Below, piece by piece: positions 7,476-14,347 of a stretch of DNA of 23,493 bases (position 1 is its first letter; the number at the start of each line of letters is the position of its first letter). The stretch lies in the NCBI RefSeq assembly GCF_049671045.1, contig NZ_JBATUH010000080.1, forward strand, positions 1 through 23,493, in the 5' to 3' direction. A program made the translations under genes and the position numbers. The notes beneath the pieces were generated by a model, which was not told the origin of the DNA, searched no databases, and saw only the letters and a list, made by a program, of their open reading frames with translations. The DNA comes from Parvibaculum sp049671045 (GTDB taxonomy: Bacteria > Pseudomonadota > Alphaproteobacteria > Parvibaculales > Parvibaculaceae).

Positions 7476-7667
7476 ATGCTCCGGGCCATGAGCGACGGGG
7501 AGCTTGTCGCCGCTTATCGTGAAACGCGCGCCGCCGCCCGGCGCGCCCGCGGCGCGCGCGATATGGAACGGATTTATCCGCTCGTTCGCGGCATGAAGAC
7601 GATCCTGCGCATCGCGGGCGAGCGCGGGATCGTCATTGCGGCGCGCGCGGACGTCTCAGACGCCTAG
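7476..7667 (+). CDS. Small hypothetical protein, Arg/Ala-rich
   Basis: I do not recognise this 63-residue protein. It is basic and probably helical, with EL-x-AAYRETRAAARRARG near the N-terminus and a second helix around YPLVRGMKTILRIAGERG. There is no signal peptide, Cys motif or membrane segment. The chosen ATG follows AAGGAGG only two bases away, so initiation could instead occur at ATG 7488 or at an upstream TTG (7425, giving 80 residues with an acidic start, FAEADPDRSAKEE). It is divergent from the dehydrogenase and overlaps the 3' end of the double-hotdog gene by 12 bases. Its reality rests on the ribosome site and a protein-like composition. Confidence 0.5.
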   Translation: MLRAMSDGELVAAYRETRAAARRARGARDMERIYPLVRGMKTILRIAGERGIVIAARADVSDA

Positions 7668-8576
7668 TCCCGGCACCACCAGCGCCTCGAGTCTTTCTCG
7701 CAGATCGTCGGGAATGGGAATGGCCTTGCGCGTCTCGAGATCGAGCGCGATGGCGACAGCCTCCGCCGTGGCGATCGATTGGCCGCTCTCGAGATCGAAG
7801 AGCCAGTGGCCCCAGACATAGGTCTTCGGCCCCACCTCCTTGAGCCCGCTGCGCAGTGTCAGCACATCGCCCACGCGCGGATAGCGCCGGTAATGGAAGC
7901 GATATTCGAGCGCCGCCCCGCCGACACGGGAATTCTTGGAGCGGTCGTCGCCGCGCGTCTGGCCGAGAAGGTTCGGAATGGAATCCGAAACGATCCCCAT
8001 GAAGTGCCGCGTGATGAGAAAGCCCTGCGCGTCGCATTGCTCGGGCTGGACCTCGCCCTGCCATGTGAAGACGAGGTTCATCTTTTCAGCCTCTTCGAGC
8101 GTCGGCGCGGTTCGCGGCTCATAGAGTGCGAGGCCGCGTGGCGCGCCATGCTGCGGCAGATCGACGGTGAGCGCCTTGGCGGCGGCCTTGGCCCTGGCGG
8201 GCAGCGGCTTCAGCTCGTGCGAATCCGCATCGAGAAGTTCCACATCGGCGCTGAAGGTCGCGGCGACCTCGCCCGAAACCGTGTTCCACATCTCCTCATA
8301 GACGCGCAGCCCGAAATCACGCACCTCGAGCACGCCCGCGCGAATGGTGAAGGGCGCGCCGGGGCGCTGCTCGCGCAGAAAGCGCACATGATGGTCGCGC
8401 GCGACGAGCCGCGCCCGCTCCGCATCTATGAAGCGCGGGCCGAGGCCGAGATGCACGCCGAGCGCGGCGAGCCCCTGCGTCGCATGCTCCATATAGAACT
8501 GCACATTCATGTGCCCCATCTGGTCCGACTGCCATGTCTGCACGCTCGAGCGCGCGACATCGATCATCTGCGCCAT
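7656..8576 (-). CDS. Double-hotdog thioesterase-like protein, copy 3 of the operon
   Basis: The 306-residue protein is two hotdog (4HBT-type) domains in tandem, about 5-140 and 165-300. The first keeps the active-site motif as SDQMGHMN (Asp18, Gly21, His22, Asn24), as in 4-hydroxybenzoyl-CoA or betainyl/carnitinyl-CoA-type thioesterases. The second is degenerate: CDAQGFLIT keeps Asp182 and Gly185 but has lost His and Asn. The end (FDLESGQSIATAEAVAIALDLETRKAIPIPDD, in part) parallels copies 1 and 2. The likely role is hydrolysis of an acyl-CoA. The start at 8576 has GAGGA seven bases upstream. It is the last gene of a four-gene minus-strand run, 38 bp after copy 2, and overlaps the small gene 7476-7667 tail-to-tail. 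Confidence 0.85.
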   Translation of the reverse strand: MAQMIDVARSSVQTWQSDQMGHMNVQFYMEHATQGLAALGVHLGLGPRFIDAERARLVARDHHVRFLREQRPGAPFTIRAGVLEVRDFGLRVYEEMWNTVSGEVAATFSADVELLDADSHELKPLPARAKAAAKALTVDLPQHGAPRGLALYEPRTAPTLEEAEKMNLVFTWQGEVQPEQCDAQGFLITRHFMGIVSDSIPNLLGQTRGDDRSKNSRVGGAALEYRFHYRRYPRVGDVLTLRSGLKEVGPKTYVWGHWLFDLESGQSIATAEAVAIALDLETRKAIPIPDDLRERLEALVVPGLGV

Positions 8577-8614
8577 CTGTCTGTCCTCATTGCTCGTTAC
8601 GATATTGAATTCGG

Positions 8615-9517
8615 TCAGGCGCGCGCGAAGCGGCGCGCGACGCTGTGCGGGATGTGAATGGCCTTGCGGGTTTCGCGGCTGAAGAGAAGGCCGAGGCCCT
8701 CGGCGGCGCAGGCCGGTTCGCCCGTGTCGCCGTTGAAGAGCCAGTGGCGATACCGAAGCGTCTTGTCCGTCGCCTCGACAAGGCCGGTTCTGACGATGAT
8801 GGTTTCGCCCGCCATCAGTTCGCGGAAATAGCAAAGCCGCATTTCGACGGTTGCGGTCGCAAGCCCCTTGGCCGCCTGTTCATGCCGGCCGAGCCCCGCA
8901 TGCGCCCACATATGGCCTTGCGAATCCGAAAAGCGCGCCATGAAGAAGCGCGCATTCATATGGCCGTTCGTATCGCATTCCCAAGGGTTCACGACGGAAC
9001 GGTTGCTCTCGATCATCTGGAGTTCATCGGCGCGGGCGAGCGAGACGTCGCGGTCGAGCGCTTCGCGCGGCAGGCCGCGCGGAGCCGCATGGGCGGGAAG
9101 ATCGCCCATGAGCGCCAGCGCCTTTTCGCGCGTGGCCTCGGGCCAGGGCGTGAGCCTGCGCGTCGCGAGATCGAGGCAGCCGACATTGACGACGAAAGTG
9201 GCGGCGAGCCTGTCGTCGAGAATCTCGCGCATCTCCTGATACATGAGCATCGTCTTGTCGCGCATCTCGATGACGCCGGAGCGCACGAGCACGAGATCGC
9301 TCGTGTGCAGCTCGCGGTGAAAGCGGATGTGATGCTCGAGCGCGACATAGCCGAGCCCGGTTTCGCGCTGATGCGCATGGCCGAGCCCGATCGCGGCGCG
9401 GAAATTGTAGGAGGCGTCCGATGTCTTGCCGATATAGTGCTGGATGTTCATGTGGCCCATCTCGTCGCATTCCTGCAACGAGACATAGCCGCGATAGGTG
9501 TCGATGAACCCGCTCAT
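8615..9517 (-). CDS. Double-hotdog thioesterase-like protein, copy 2 of the operon
   Basis: The 300-residue protein has two intact hotdog active-site motifs: ECDEMGHMN (Asp18, His22, Asn24) and ECDTNGHMN (Asp182, His186, Asn188). Each domain carries the following helix (SDASYNF, SDSQGHM) and an FHREL or YFREL strand. The C-terminus has the 'SRETRKAIHIP' strand found in acyl-CoA thioesterases of this group. The function is probably hydrolysis of a CoA thioester in the cytosol; the substrate is unknown. The start codon at 9517 overlaps the stop of copy 1 by 4 bases (ATGA), so they are translationally coupled. The frame continues open far upstream over copy 1, but that part is an out-of-frame shadow. 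Confidence 0.87.
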   Translation of the reverse strand: MSGFIDTYRGYVSLQECDEMGHMNIQHYIGKTSDASYNFRAAIGLGHAHQRETGLGYVALEHHIRFHRELHTSDLVLVRSGVIEMRDKTMLMYQEMREILDDRLAATFVVNVGCLDLATRRLTPWPEATREKALALMGDLPAHAAPRGLPREALDRDVSLARADELQMIESNRSVVNPWECDTNGHMNARFFMARFSDSQGHMWAHAGLGRHEQAAKGLATATVEMRLCYFRELMAGETIIVRTGLVEATDKTLRYRHWLFNGDTGEPACAAEGLGLLFSRETRKAIHIPHSVARRFARA

Positions 9518-10452
9518 CGCGCGATGTCCTCGAGCGTATGAATGTGAGGGGCGAACTGCGCGCGCTCCTCGTCCGACAGGCCGACGGCGCGGCGCTTGTC
9601 GAGGTCGAGCAGCACCGCCGTCACCTCGCTCGTCGCGGCGAGCAGGCCCGTCTCTCCATTGAACATGAAATGGCAGAGGCGGATCGTCTTCGCCGCCACC
9701 TCGACGAGCGCTGATTTGACGATCAGTATGTCCCCGGAGACGACCTCGCGCACATAGTTGAGCCTCTGTTCGAGCACGACGCTGCCGCGCCGCTCGCGCA
9801 GCAGGCGCTGCTTGTCCATGCCGATCCCTTGCCAGAGATGGCCGGACCCGTCCGAATAGCGCGAGATATAGAACTGCGTCGCCATATGGCCGAAATCGTC
9901 GCAATGATGGCGAGCCACGGGCCCGCGATAGATTTCGATGAGGCCCCTGGCGTCCGCCTGCGCGAGCGTGATGTCGGGAAGCCGCGTCTCGCGCCGCACG
10001 CTGCGCGCCTCCGCATGTTCGGGCAGCGGGCCGATGAGCGCGCGGCCCCGCTCGAGCGCCTCGTCCGGCCAGGGCGCGAGCTTGCGCGTCTTCATGTCGA
10101 AATGGGCGCTGACGGCGACCATGGTTGCCGCCGTCTCGTCGGTCGCCGCGTTGAGAAGCTCGTGATAGACGACGAGCGTGCGCGGCCGCATGTCGATGAG
10201 GCGCGAGCGCATGCGCACCATGTCGCCTGCGTAAAGCTCGCGGTGAAAGCGATAATGCTCCTCGAGCGCGATCATGGTGCGGCCCGTTTCGCGGATCGCG
10301 CTCGGGCTGAGGCCGAGCTCGTGCCGCAAAAAGAAAGCGCCGTCCGATGCACGGGCGACATAGAACTGCACGTTCATGTGCCCATTGTCGTCGCACTCCC
10401 AGGTGTTGACCGCGCCCCGGAAGCTGTCGAAATAGCCGTTGGCTAGAGACAT
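9514..10452 (-). CDS. Double-hotdog thioesterase-like protein, copy 1 of the operon
   Basis: The 312-residue protein has tandem hotdog domains with ECDDNGHMN (Asp21, His25, Asn27) and HCDDFGHMA (Asp185, His189; Asn replaced by Ala191). Shared features with copy 2 include SDGAFFL/SDGSGHL helices, HYRFHREL and RLNYVREV strands and a 'LLDLDKRRAVGLSDEE' tail, showing duplication both within and between genes. The ATG at 10452 is chosen, 8 bases after the esterase stop; a TTG at 10464 that would overlap that stop is an alternative. It probably hydrolyses a CoA thioester. It is directly downstream of the esterase and coupled to copy 2. Confidence 0.87.
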   Translation of the reverse strand: MSLANGYFDSFRGAVNTWECDDNGHMNVQFYVARASDGAFFLRHELGLSPSAIRETGRTMIALEEHYRFHRELYAGDMVRMRSRLIDMRPRTLVVYHELLNAATDETAATMVAVSAHFDMKTRKLAPWPDEALERGRALIGPLPEHAEARSVRRETRLPDITLAQADARGLIEIYRGPVARHHCDDFGHMATQFYISRYSDGSGHLWQGIGMDKQRLLRERRGSVVLEQRLNYVREVVSGDILIVKSALVEVAAKTIRLCHFMFNGETGLLAATSEVTAVLLDLDKRRAVGLSDEERAQFAPHIHTLEDIAR

Positions 10453-10460
10453 GCCGCAGA

Positions 10461-11426
10461 TCAACCCGTCACGCGTGCGAGGAAGGCGTCGGCGCGCGCA
10501 TTCGCGGCTCTGGCGATCTCTCCCGGAAAGGCGACGAAGCCATGCGCGCCGCCCGGATAGACGGCAAGCTCCGCTTCCCTTCCTGCCGCCACCCAGCGCG
10601 AATACATGAAGAGCGTGTCGTCGAGAAGCGCGTCGCGCGTGCCGATGGTGAAGAGGGCGGGAGGCATGTCCCTGAGATCCGCGTAAAGCGGCGAGATGTC
10701 GGGATCGCGCCGGTCGAGACCACCGGGCAGAAAGGCATCGCCGAATTTCGCGATATCGACGGTTCTGAGAATGAGCCGCTCGTCGCCGAACTGCTGCTGG
10801 CTCGGCGTCATCGAAAGATCGAAGGCGCCGAAGACGAGATTGGCGCCGCTGAAGCCCGTGAAGCCGTGCCGGTCGCGCATTCTGAGAAGCGTCACTGCGG
10901 AGAGATGCCCACCCGCGGATTCACCGCCGATGGCGAGCCTGTCCGTGCCGAATTCCGCCTTCGCGTTCCGCGCGAGCCAGAGCGCCGCCGCCTCGCAATC
11001 GTCCGGCCCGGCGGGATAGGGGTTCTCGGGCGCGAGCCTGTATTCGACGCTGACACAGGCAAGCCCCGTATTGGCCGCGATCCGCTCCAGCATCGGGTCC
11101 TGCTGGTCGGCGGCGCCGAGCACCCAGCCGCCGCCATGAATATGGAGATAGACGCCCTTGGGATTTTCCGGCGCGATGATGCGCAACGGCACCTTGTGGC
11201 CGTTCTTTCCCTCGATATGCAGCGTGCGGGCGCGCTCCGATTTCGGCGCGAGCGGAAAGGCTCCTTCGCCGCGGGCGCGGGCATCGCGCACCTTCTGCGC
11301 GCCCACATCCCACCATTCCTCCATCCCGGCCATGGCCTTGATGATGGCGTCATTGATGGCCCGCGTTTCGGCGGAAATCGCCTCGGGGCGGAAGAGAGCC
11401 GGATGGAACGGATTGTTGCCTGACAT
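10461..11426 (-). CDS. Alpha/beta hydrolase, hormone-sensitive-lipase (HSL) type esterase
   Basis: The 321-residue protein carries the HSL-family oxyanion motif HGGGW at 97-101, EYRLAPENPYPA at 128-139, the nucleophile elbow GGESAGG with Ser170, the acid Asp265 (GTRDALLDD) and His295 (GGAHGF). This is a complete catalytic triad for a carboxylesterase acting on short or medium acyl esters. No signal peptide is present, so it is cytosolic. The ribosome site GGGAGG lies six bases before the ATG. It is the first gene of the operon that continues with three double-hotdog proteins, suggesting that ester cleavage and thioester handling belong to one pathway. It is divergent from the 2H phosphoesterase gene, with an 82-bp spacer. 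Confidence 0.93.
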   Translation of the reverse strand: MSGNNPFHPALFRPEAISAETRAINDAIIKAMAGMEEWWDVGAQKVRDARARGEGAFPLAPKSERARTLHIEGKNGHKVPLRIIAPENPKGVYLHIHGGGWVLGAADQQDPMLERIAANTGLACVSVEYRLAPENPYPAGPDDCEAAALWLARNAKAEFGTDRLAIGGESAGGHLSAVTLLRMRDRHGFTGFSGANLVFGAFDLSMTPSQQQFGDERLILRTVDIAKFGDAFLPGGLDRRDPDISPLYADLRDMPPALFTIGTRDALLDDTLFMYSRWVAAGREAELAVYPGGAHGFVAFPGEIARAANARADAFLARVTG

Positions 11427-11508
11427 GAATTGCCTCCCATTTTCTTTTCAGGGAGTAGACCGGATTCTGCGCTTTTCGTCTAATATGAACATGAAGGAGG
11501 CCCGTGCG

Positions 11509-12042
11509 ATGGAAACAGCGCTCGTGCTCAGGGTGCCGGAAGCGGAGGAGGCGGTATCGCATTGGCGGCGCCGTCACGATCCCTCGGCGACCGAGGGCAT
11601 GCCTGCGCATGTGACGCTCGTCTATCCTTTCAGGGAATGGGACGAGATCGACGCCGCGGCGGAGGAAGCGCTCGCCTTCCTTTTCGCGCGCGCCCATCCC
11701 ATCGAACTGCATTTTGCCGAAACCCGGCGCTTTGCGTCCATTCTGTGGCTTGCGCCTACAAGGCCCGAGCCCGTGATCGCGCTGGTGCGCGCGATGCGGC
11801 TCGCCTTTCCCGAAAATCTGCCCTATTCGGGCGCCCATGCCGAGACGGTGCCGCATCTGACTGTCGCTCATGCCGCGGAGAGCGAGGGCGCTCAGGCGGA
11901 ACTCGACCGCATCGAAAGGGAGTTTCTCGCCGAGGCGCGCCGGCACCTGCCCATTCGCGCCCGCATCGAGGAAGTCTCGCTCTTCCGCAAGGAAAGCGGC
12001 GGCTGGCGCGAGGCGCGGCGCTTCGCATTGGGCAAGGGCTGA
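11509..12042 (+). CDS. 2H phosphoesterase, 2'-5' RNA ligase family
   Basis: The 177-residue protein has the two HxT motifs of the 2H superfamily: HVT at 34-36 (AHVTLVYPF) and HLT at 116-118 (PHLTVAH), each after a short helix-strand unit, with total length close to ThpR/LigT-type proteins. Members process 2',3'-cyclic or 2'-5'-linked RNA ends. This one is closer to the 'HVTLxYPF' subgroup often annotated as 2'-5' RNA ligase family protein than to ThpR itself, so no symbol is given. The start at 11509 has AAGGAGG eight bases upstream; an upstream ATG at 11485 lacks such a site. It is transcribed alone and convergent with the DJ-1/PfpI gene, 39 bp away. Confidence 0.88.
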   Translation: METALVLRVPEAEEAVSHWRRRHDPSATEGMPAHVTLVYPFREWDEIDAAAEEALAFLFARAHPIELHFAETRRFASILWLAPTRPEPVIALVRAMRLAFPENLPYSGAHAETVPHLTVAHAAESEGAQAELDRIEREFLAEARRHLPIRARIEEVSLFRKESGGWREARRFALGKG

Positions 12043-12081
12043 AGTTTTCGCCCGGCCAGCCGCGCCCCGGAAAGCCGCGTC

Positions 12082-12702
12082 TCAGACGGATGCGGCATAG
12101 GGCGGCGCGGGATCGTACTGCATGCCGATCTGGGTCGCCCTTGCGTGGTCCTCGCCATGCATCTGCCCGACGAGCCAGAGCGCCATGTCGATGCCAGCCG
12201 AAACGCCTGCGGAGGTGACGACATTGCCGTCGCGCACATAGCGCAGCCGCTCGACGACTTCGGAGGCTTCGCCGCGCTTGCGCAGCGCGTCGACAAAGGC
12301 CCAATGCGTCGTCACGCGCTTGCCCCGCGCAGGGCCCGCCGCCGTCAGCAGCATCGCGCCCGTGCAGACGCTCGTCACCCATTCGCAGCCGGCTGCGACG
12401 CGCCCGATCCACTCGAGCAGCGGCCTGTTGTTCACTTCCCGCCGGGTGCCCTGTCCGCCGGGAACGAGCAGAAGGTCGAGCTTCGTCACATTGGCTGTGG
12501 CGGCCATCGGCTCGACGCGCATGCCCTTGGCGCAGGTCACGGTCTTTCCCGTTTCGGAGATGAGGACGACCTTGTCGGGCCGCCGGTCTTCCGACCGCGC
12601 GAACATCTCGTTCGACATGGTGAAGACTTCGTAGGGCCCGACGAAATCGAGTTCCTCCACATCGTCGAAAATAAGAATGCCGATGGTGCGTTCACGGGAC
12701 AT
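12082..12702 (-). CDS. DJ-1/PfpI family protein (isonitrile-hydratase-like)
   Basis: The 206-residue stand-alone class-I glutamine amidotransferase-like domain has IFDDVEELDFVGPYEVF at 11-27 (with the conserved acidic residue before the first helix), LLLVPGG at 77-83 and the nucleophile elbow VTSVCTGA with Cys113, followed by THWAF. The 'CTGA...L..AG...G...TTHW' pattern is that of isonitrile hydratase InhA and the amidase-like domain of GlxA regulators. The enzyme activity is not proven. The start has GGAGGAG seven bases upstream and lies inside the end of the upstream AraC-type regulator (11-base overlap), so the two are co-translated. It is the last gene of a minus-strand run. Confidence 0.9.
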   Translation of the reverse strand: MSRERTIGILIFDDVEELDFVGPYEVFTMSNEMFARSEDRRPDKVVLISETGKTVTCAKGMRVEPMAATANVTKLDLLLVPGGQGTRREVNNRPLLEWIGRVAAGCEWVTSVCTGAMLLTAAGPARGKRVTTHWAFVDALRKRGEASEVVERLRYVRDGNVVTSAGVSAGIDMALWLVGQMHGEDHARATQIGMQYDPAPPYAASV

Positions 12703-13792
12703 GAGGGTGCTCCTCCATTGTGAAGCTCGTGTTGAGCGGGCGCTTCGCCGTCTGGAAGCGTTCGCGATAGCGATGGGGCGTGACGCCGAACTGGCGCAGA
12801 AAGGCCCGGCGCATGCGCTCGGCCTGTCCGAAGCCTGCATCGAAGGCGATGGTTTCGATCGGCAGCGCGCCTTCTGTGAGCTTTCGCCGCGCCTCGTCGA
12901 GCCGAGCGCGCTCCACGAAGTGAGCGGGCGTCGTGCCCGTCTCCTCCACGAAGCGCCGCGCGAAGGTGCGCTCGCTCATATGGGCGACGCGCGCCAGCAC
13001 CGGAACGGTGAGGTCGTCGCGCGGGTTTTCCACGATATGCGTGCAGACCCTCGCGATCCGCGCATCGTCCACGCCTTGCGCGGCGAGCTGGGCGGAGAAT
13101 TGCGACTGGCCGCCGGGGCGCATCATGAACATGACGAGATGGCGGGCGATGTGAAGCGCGTGCTCGCGGCCGAGATCCTCCTCGACCATGGCGAGCGCGA
13201 GATCCATGCCCGCTGTCACGCCGGCCGATGTCCATATGTCGTCGTCGCGCAGATGGATCGCGTCGTCATCGACCTCGACGAGGGGATAGCGCTTGCGCAG
13301 CGAGGCGGCCCATGCCCAATGCGTCGCCGCGCGGCGCCCGTCGAGGAGCCCCGCTTCCGCGAGCAGAAAGGCGCCGGTGCAGATCGAGGCGATGCGCCTC
13401 ACATGCCGCGATGCCTCGCGGATGAAACCGATGACGGCCTCGTCGTTCAGGAGCTTTCGGCCGCCCTCGCCGCCGGAGACGATGAGCGTGTCTATATTCG
13501 CCATGTCCTGCGCGGTGAGATCGCCGAGCCCGCGCGTGGCGACGAGATCGAGCCCGCAAGTGGTGCGAAAGGGGCCCGCATCGGGCGCGATCAGCTCGAT
13601 CGTATAGGCGGGATGTCCTTCGCCGTCTTCGGCGGCGGAAAAAATCTGCAAGGGCCCCGCCACGTCGAGGATCTGCGCATCCTCATAGGCGAGCATCGTC
13701 ACCTGTCTGCGGCCGGGGTGGTGGCCAGGGTGGTGGCCAGCGTGGCGGTCAGTGTGGTTGGCAGGGCGGCGGGCGGGATCGGGCGTCGTCAT
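12692..13792 (-). CDS. GlxA-family transcriptional regulator (DJ-1/PfpI domain plus AraC-type HTH)
   Basis: The 366-residue protein has an amidase-like DJ-1/PfpI domain at about 30-220 (DVAGPLQIF, IVSGGEGG, SICTGAFLL with Cys138, ATHWAW) and a C-terminal AraC/XylS DNA-binding domain at about 255-346. The latter has two helix-turn-helix units: LARVAHMSERTFARRF and AFDAGFGQAERMRRAF, ending FGVTPHRYRERF. Such regulators activate nearby catabolic genes. The N-terminus before residue 30 is unusual: a His/Pro/Gly repeat from a 12-bp tandem repeat. The start at 13792 is the likeliest ATG, but no strong ribosome site precedes it; 13834 is an alternative. It overlaps the DJ-1/PfpI gene by 11 bases and may regulate it and the operon above. 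Confidence 0.9.
   Translation of the reverse strand: MTTPDPARRPANHTDRHAGHHPGHHPGRRQVTMLAYEDAQILDVAGPLQIFSAAEDGEGHPAYTIELIAPDAGPFRTTCGLDLVATRGLGDLTAQDMANIDTLIVSGGEGGRKLLNDEAVIGFIREASRHVRRIASICTGAFLLAEAGLLDGRRAATHWAWAASLRKRYPLVEVDDDAIHLRDDDIWTSAGVTAGMDLALAMVEEDLGREHALHIARHLVMFMMRPGGQSQFSAQLAAQGVDDARIARVCTHIVENPRDDLTVPVLARVAHMSERTFARRFVEETGTTPAHFVERARLDEARRKLTEGALPIETIAFDAGFGQAERMRRAFLRQFGVTPHRYRERFQTAKRPLNTSFTMEEHPHVP
13718..13765 (-). repeat. Four degenerate 12-bp tandem repeats encoding a His-rich N-terminus
   Basis: Four consecutive 12-bp units on the plus strand begin GTGGTGGCCAGG (13718-13729), GTGGTGGCCAGC, GTGGCGGTCAGT and GTGGTTGGCAGG (ending at 13765). The period is a multiple of three, so in the GlxA-type regulator they encode four-residue units of the HHPG kind. 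They likely arose by slipped-strand duplication. Confidence 0.8.
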
Positions 13793-13870
13793 GCCGTTGA
13801 GACTAGGCCGCCCGCGGACTGGCGGAAATGCCAAATGACAGGCAATTTCGGCCAGATCACGGAAAGCGGC

Positions 13871-14323
13871 TTAAGGCTCGCGCGCAGTTCTGAGCCCGCC
13901 AAGCGCCAGCGCGATCATCGCCGCGATGGCGCCCAGAATTCCGGCCATGAAGAGCAGGAAATCGAGCGTGTTCCAGTCGAGGCCGGTAATGCCGGTTCCG
14001 CGCCCGCCGGTGAGGGCCGAAATCGTCGATGCGACGACATTCGTCCAGCCGGCGGTGACGAGGCCCCAGAAGACGACCCTCTGCGCCGCCTGCGACAGCG
14101 ACAGAAAGCCCGCCGCCGCCGCGCTCGCGATCATCAGAAGGCCGTTCAGCACGCCTTCGAGATGCGCCATATGCCAGGCCCTGAGGGCCTCGGCCGTGTC
14201 CGCTGGCGCATCCGGCGCGATCGACGCGACCACTGCGGAGCCATAAGGAAAACCGGCCGCGAATCCGGCCAGCAGAACGAGTGCGCCGTTGACGACCAGC
14301 AGCGCCTGCAATTCCCTTTTCAT
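13871..14323 (-). CDS. Four-helix membrane protein resembling hydroxylaminobenzene mutase / styrene-oxide isomerase
   Basis: The 150-residue protein has about four transmembrane helices (roughly 7-33, 55-75, 81-102 and 121-144). The second begins with the motif HMAHLEGVLNG (His54, Asn60). This matches the 'AHLEGVxNG' signature of hydroxylaminobenzene mutases and the equivalent His-x5-Asn of styrene-oxide isomerases, small integral membrane isomerases of which the latter bind haem. A GWTN motif in helix 3 (around 92-95) parallels the isomerases' GWAN. Length also fits. The assignment is from motif memory, not search. GGGGGA precedes the ATG. It sits 24 bp downstream of the MaoC-type hydratase gene on the same strand, suggesting a shared transcript and perhaps epoxide or hydroxylamine isomerisation in a catabolic route. 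Confidence 0.62.
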   Translation of the reverse strand: MKRELQALLVVNGALVLLAGFAAGFPYGSAVVASIAPDAPADTAEALRAWHMAHLEGVLNGLLMIASAAAAGFLSLSQAAQRVVFWGLVTAGWTNVVASTISALTGGRGTGITGLDWNTLDFLLFMAGILGAIAAMIALALGGLRTAREP

Positions 14324-14347
14324 ATCATCCCCCGAGACGGGCCCGCC

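Noticed and set aside
6289..7491. 400-codon plus-strand frame opposite the acyl-CoA dehydrogenase
   Set aside because: The opposite strand encodes intact flavoenzyme motifs. This frame has none and spans into the divergent spacer.
9518..10396. Upstream extension of the middle double-hotdog gene (593-codon frame)
   Set aside because: The extra N-terminal half is an out-of-frame reading of the preceding gene and is Arg-rich without pattern. The ATGA junction at 9514-9517 gives a natural start.
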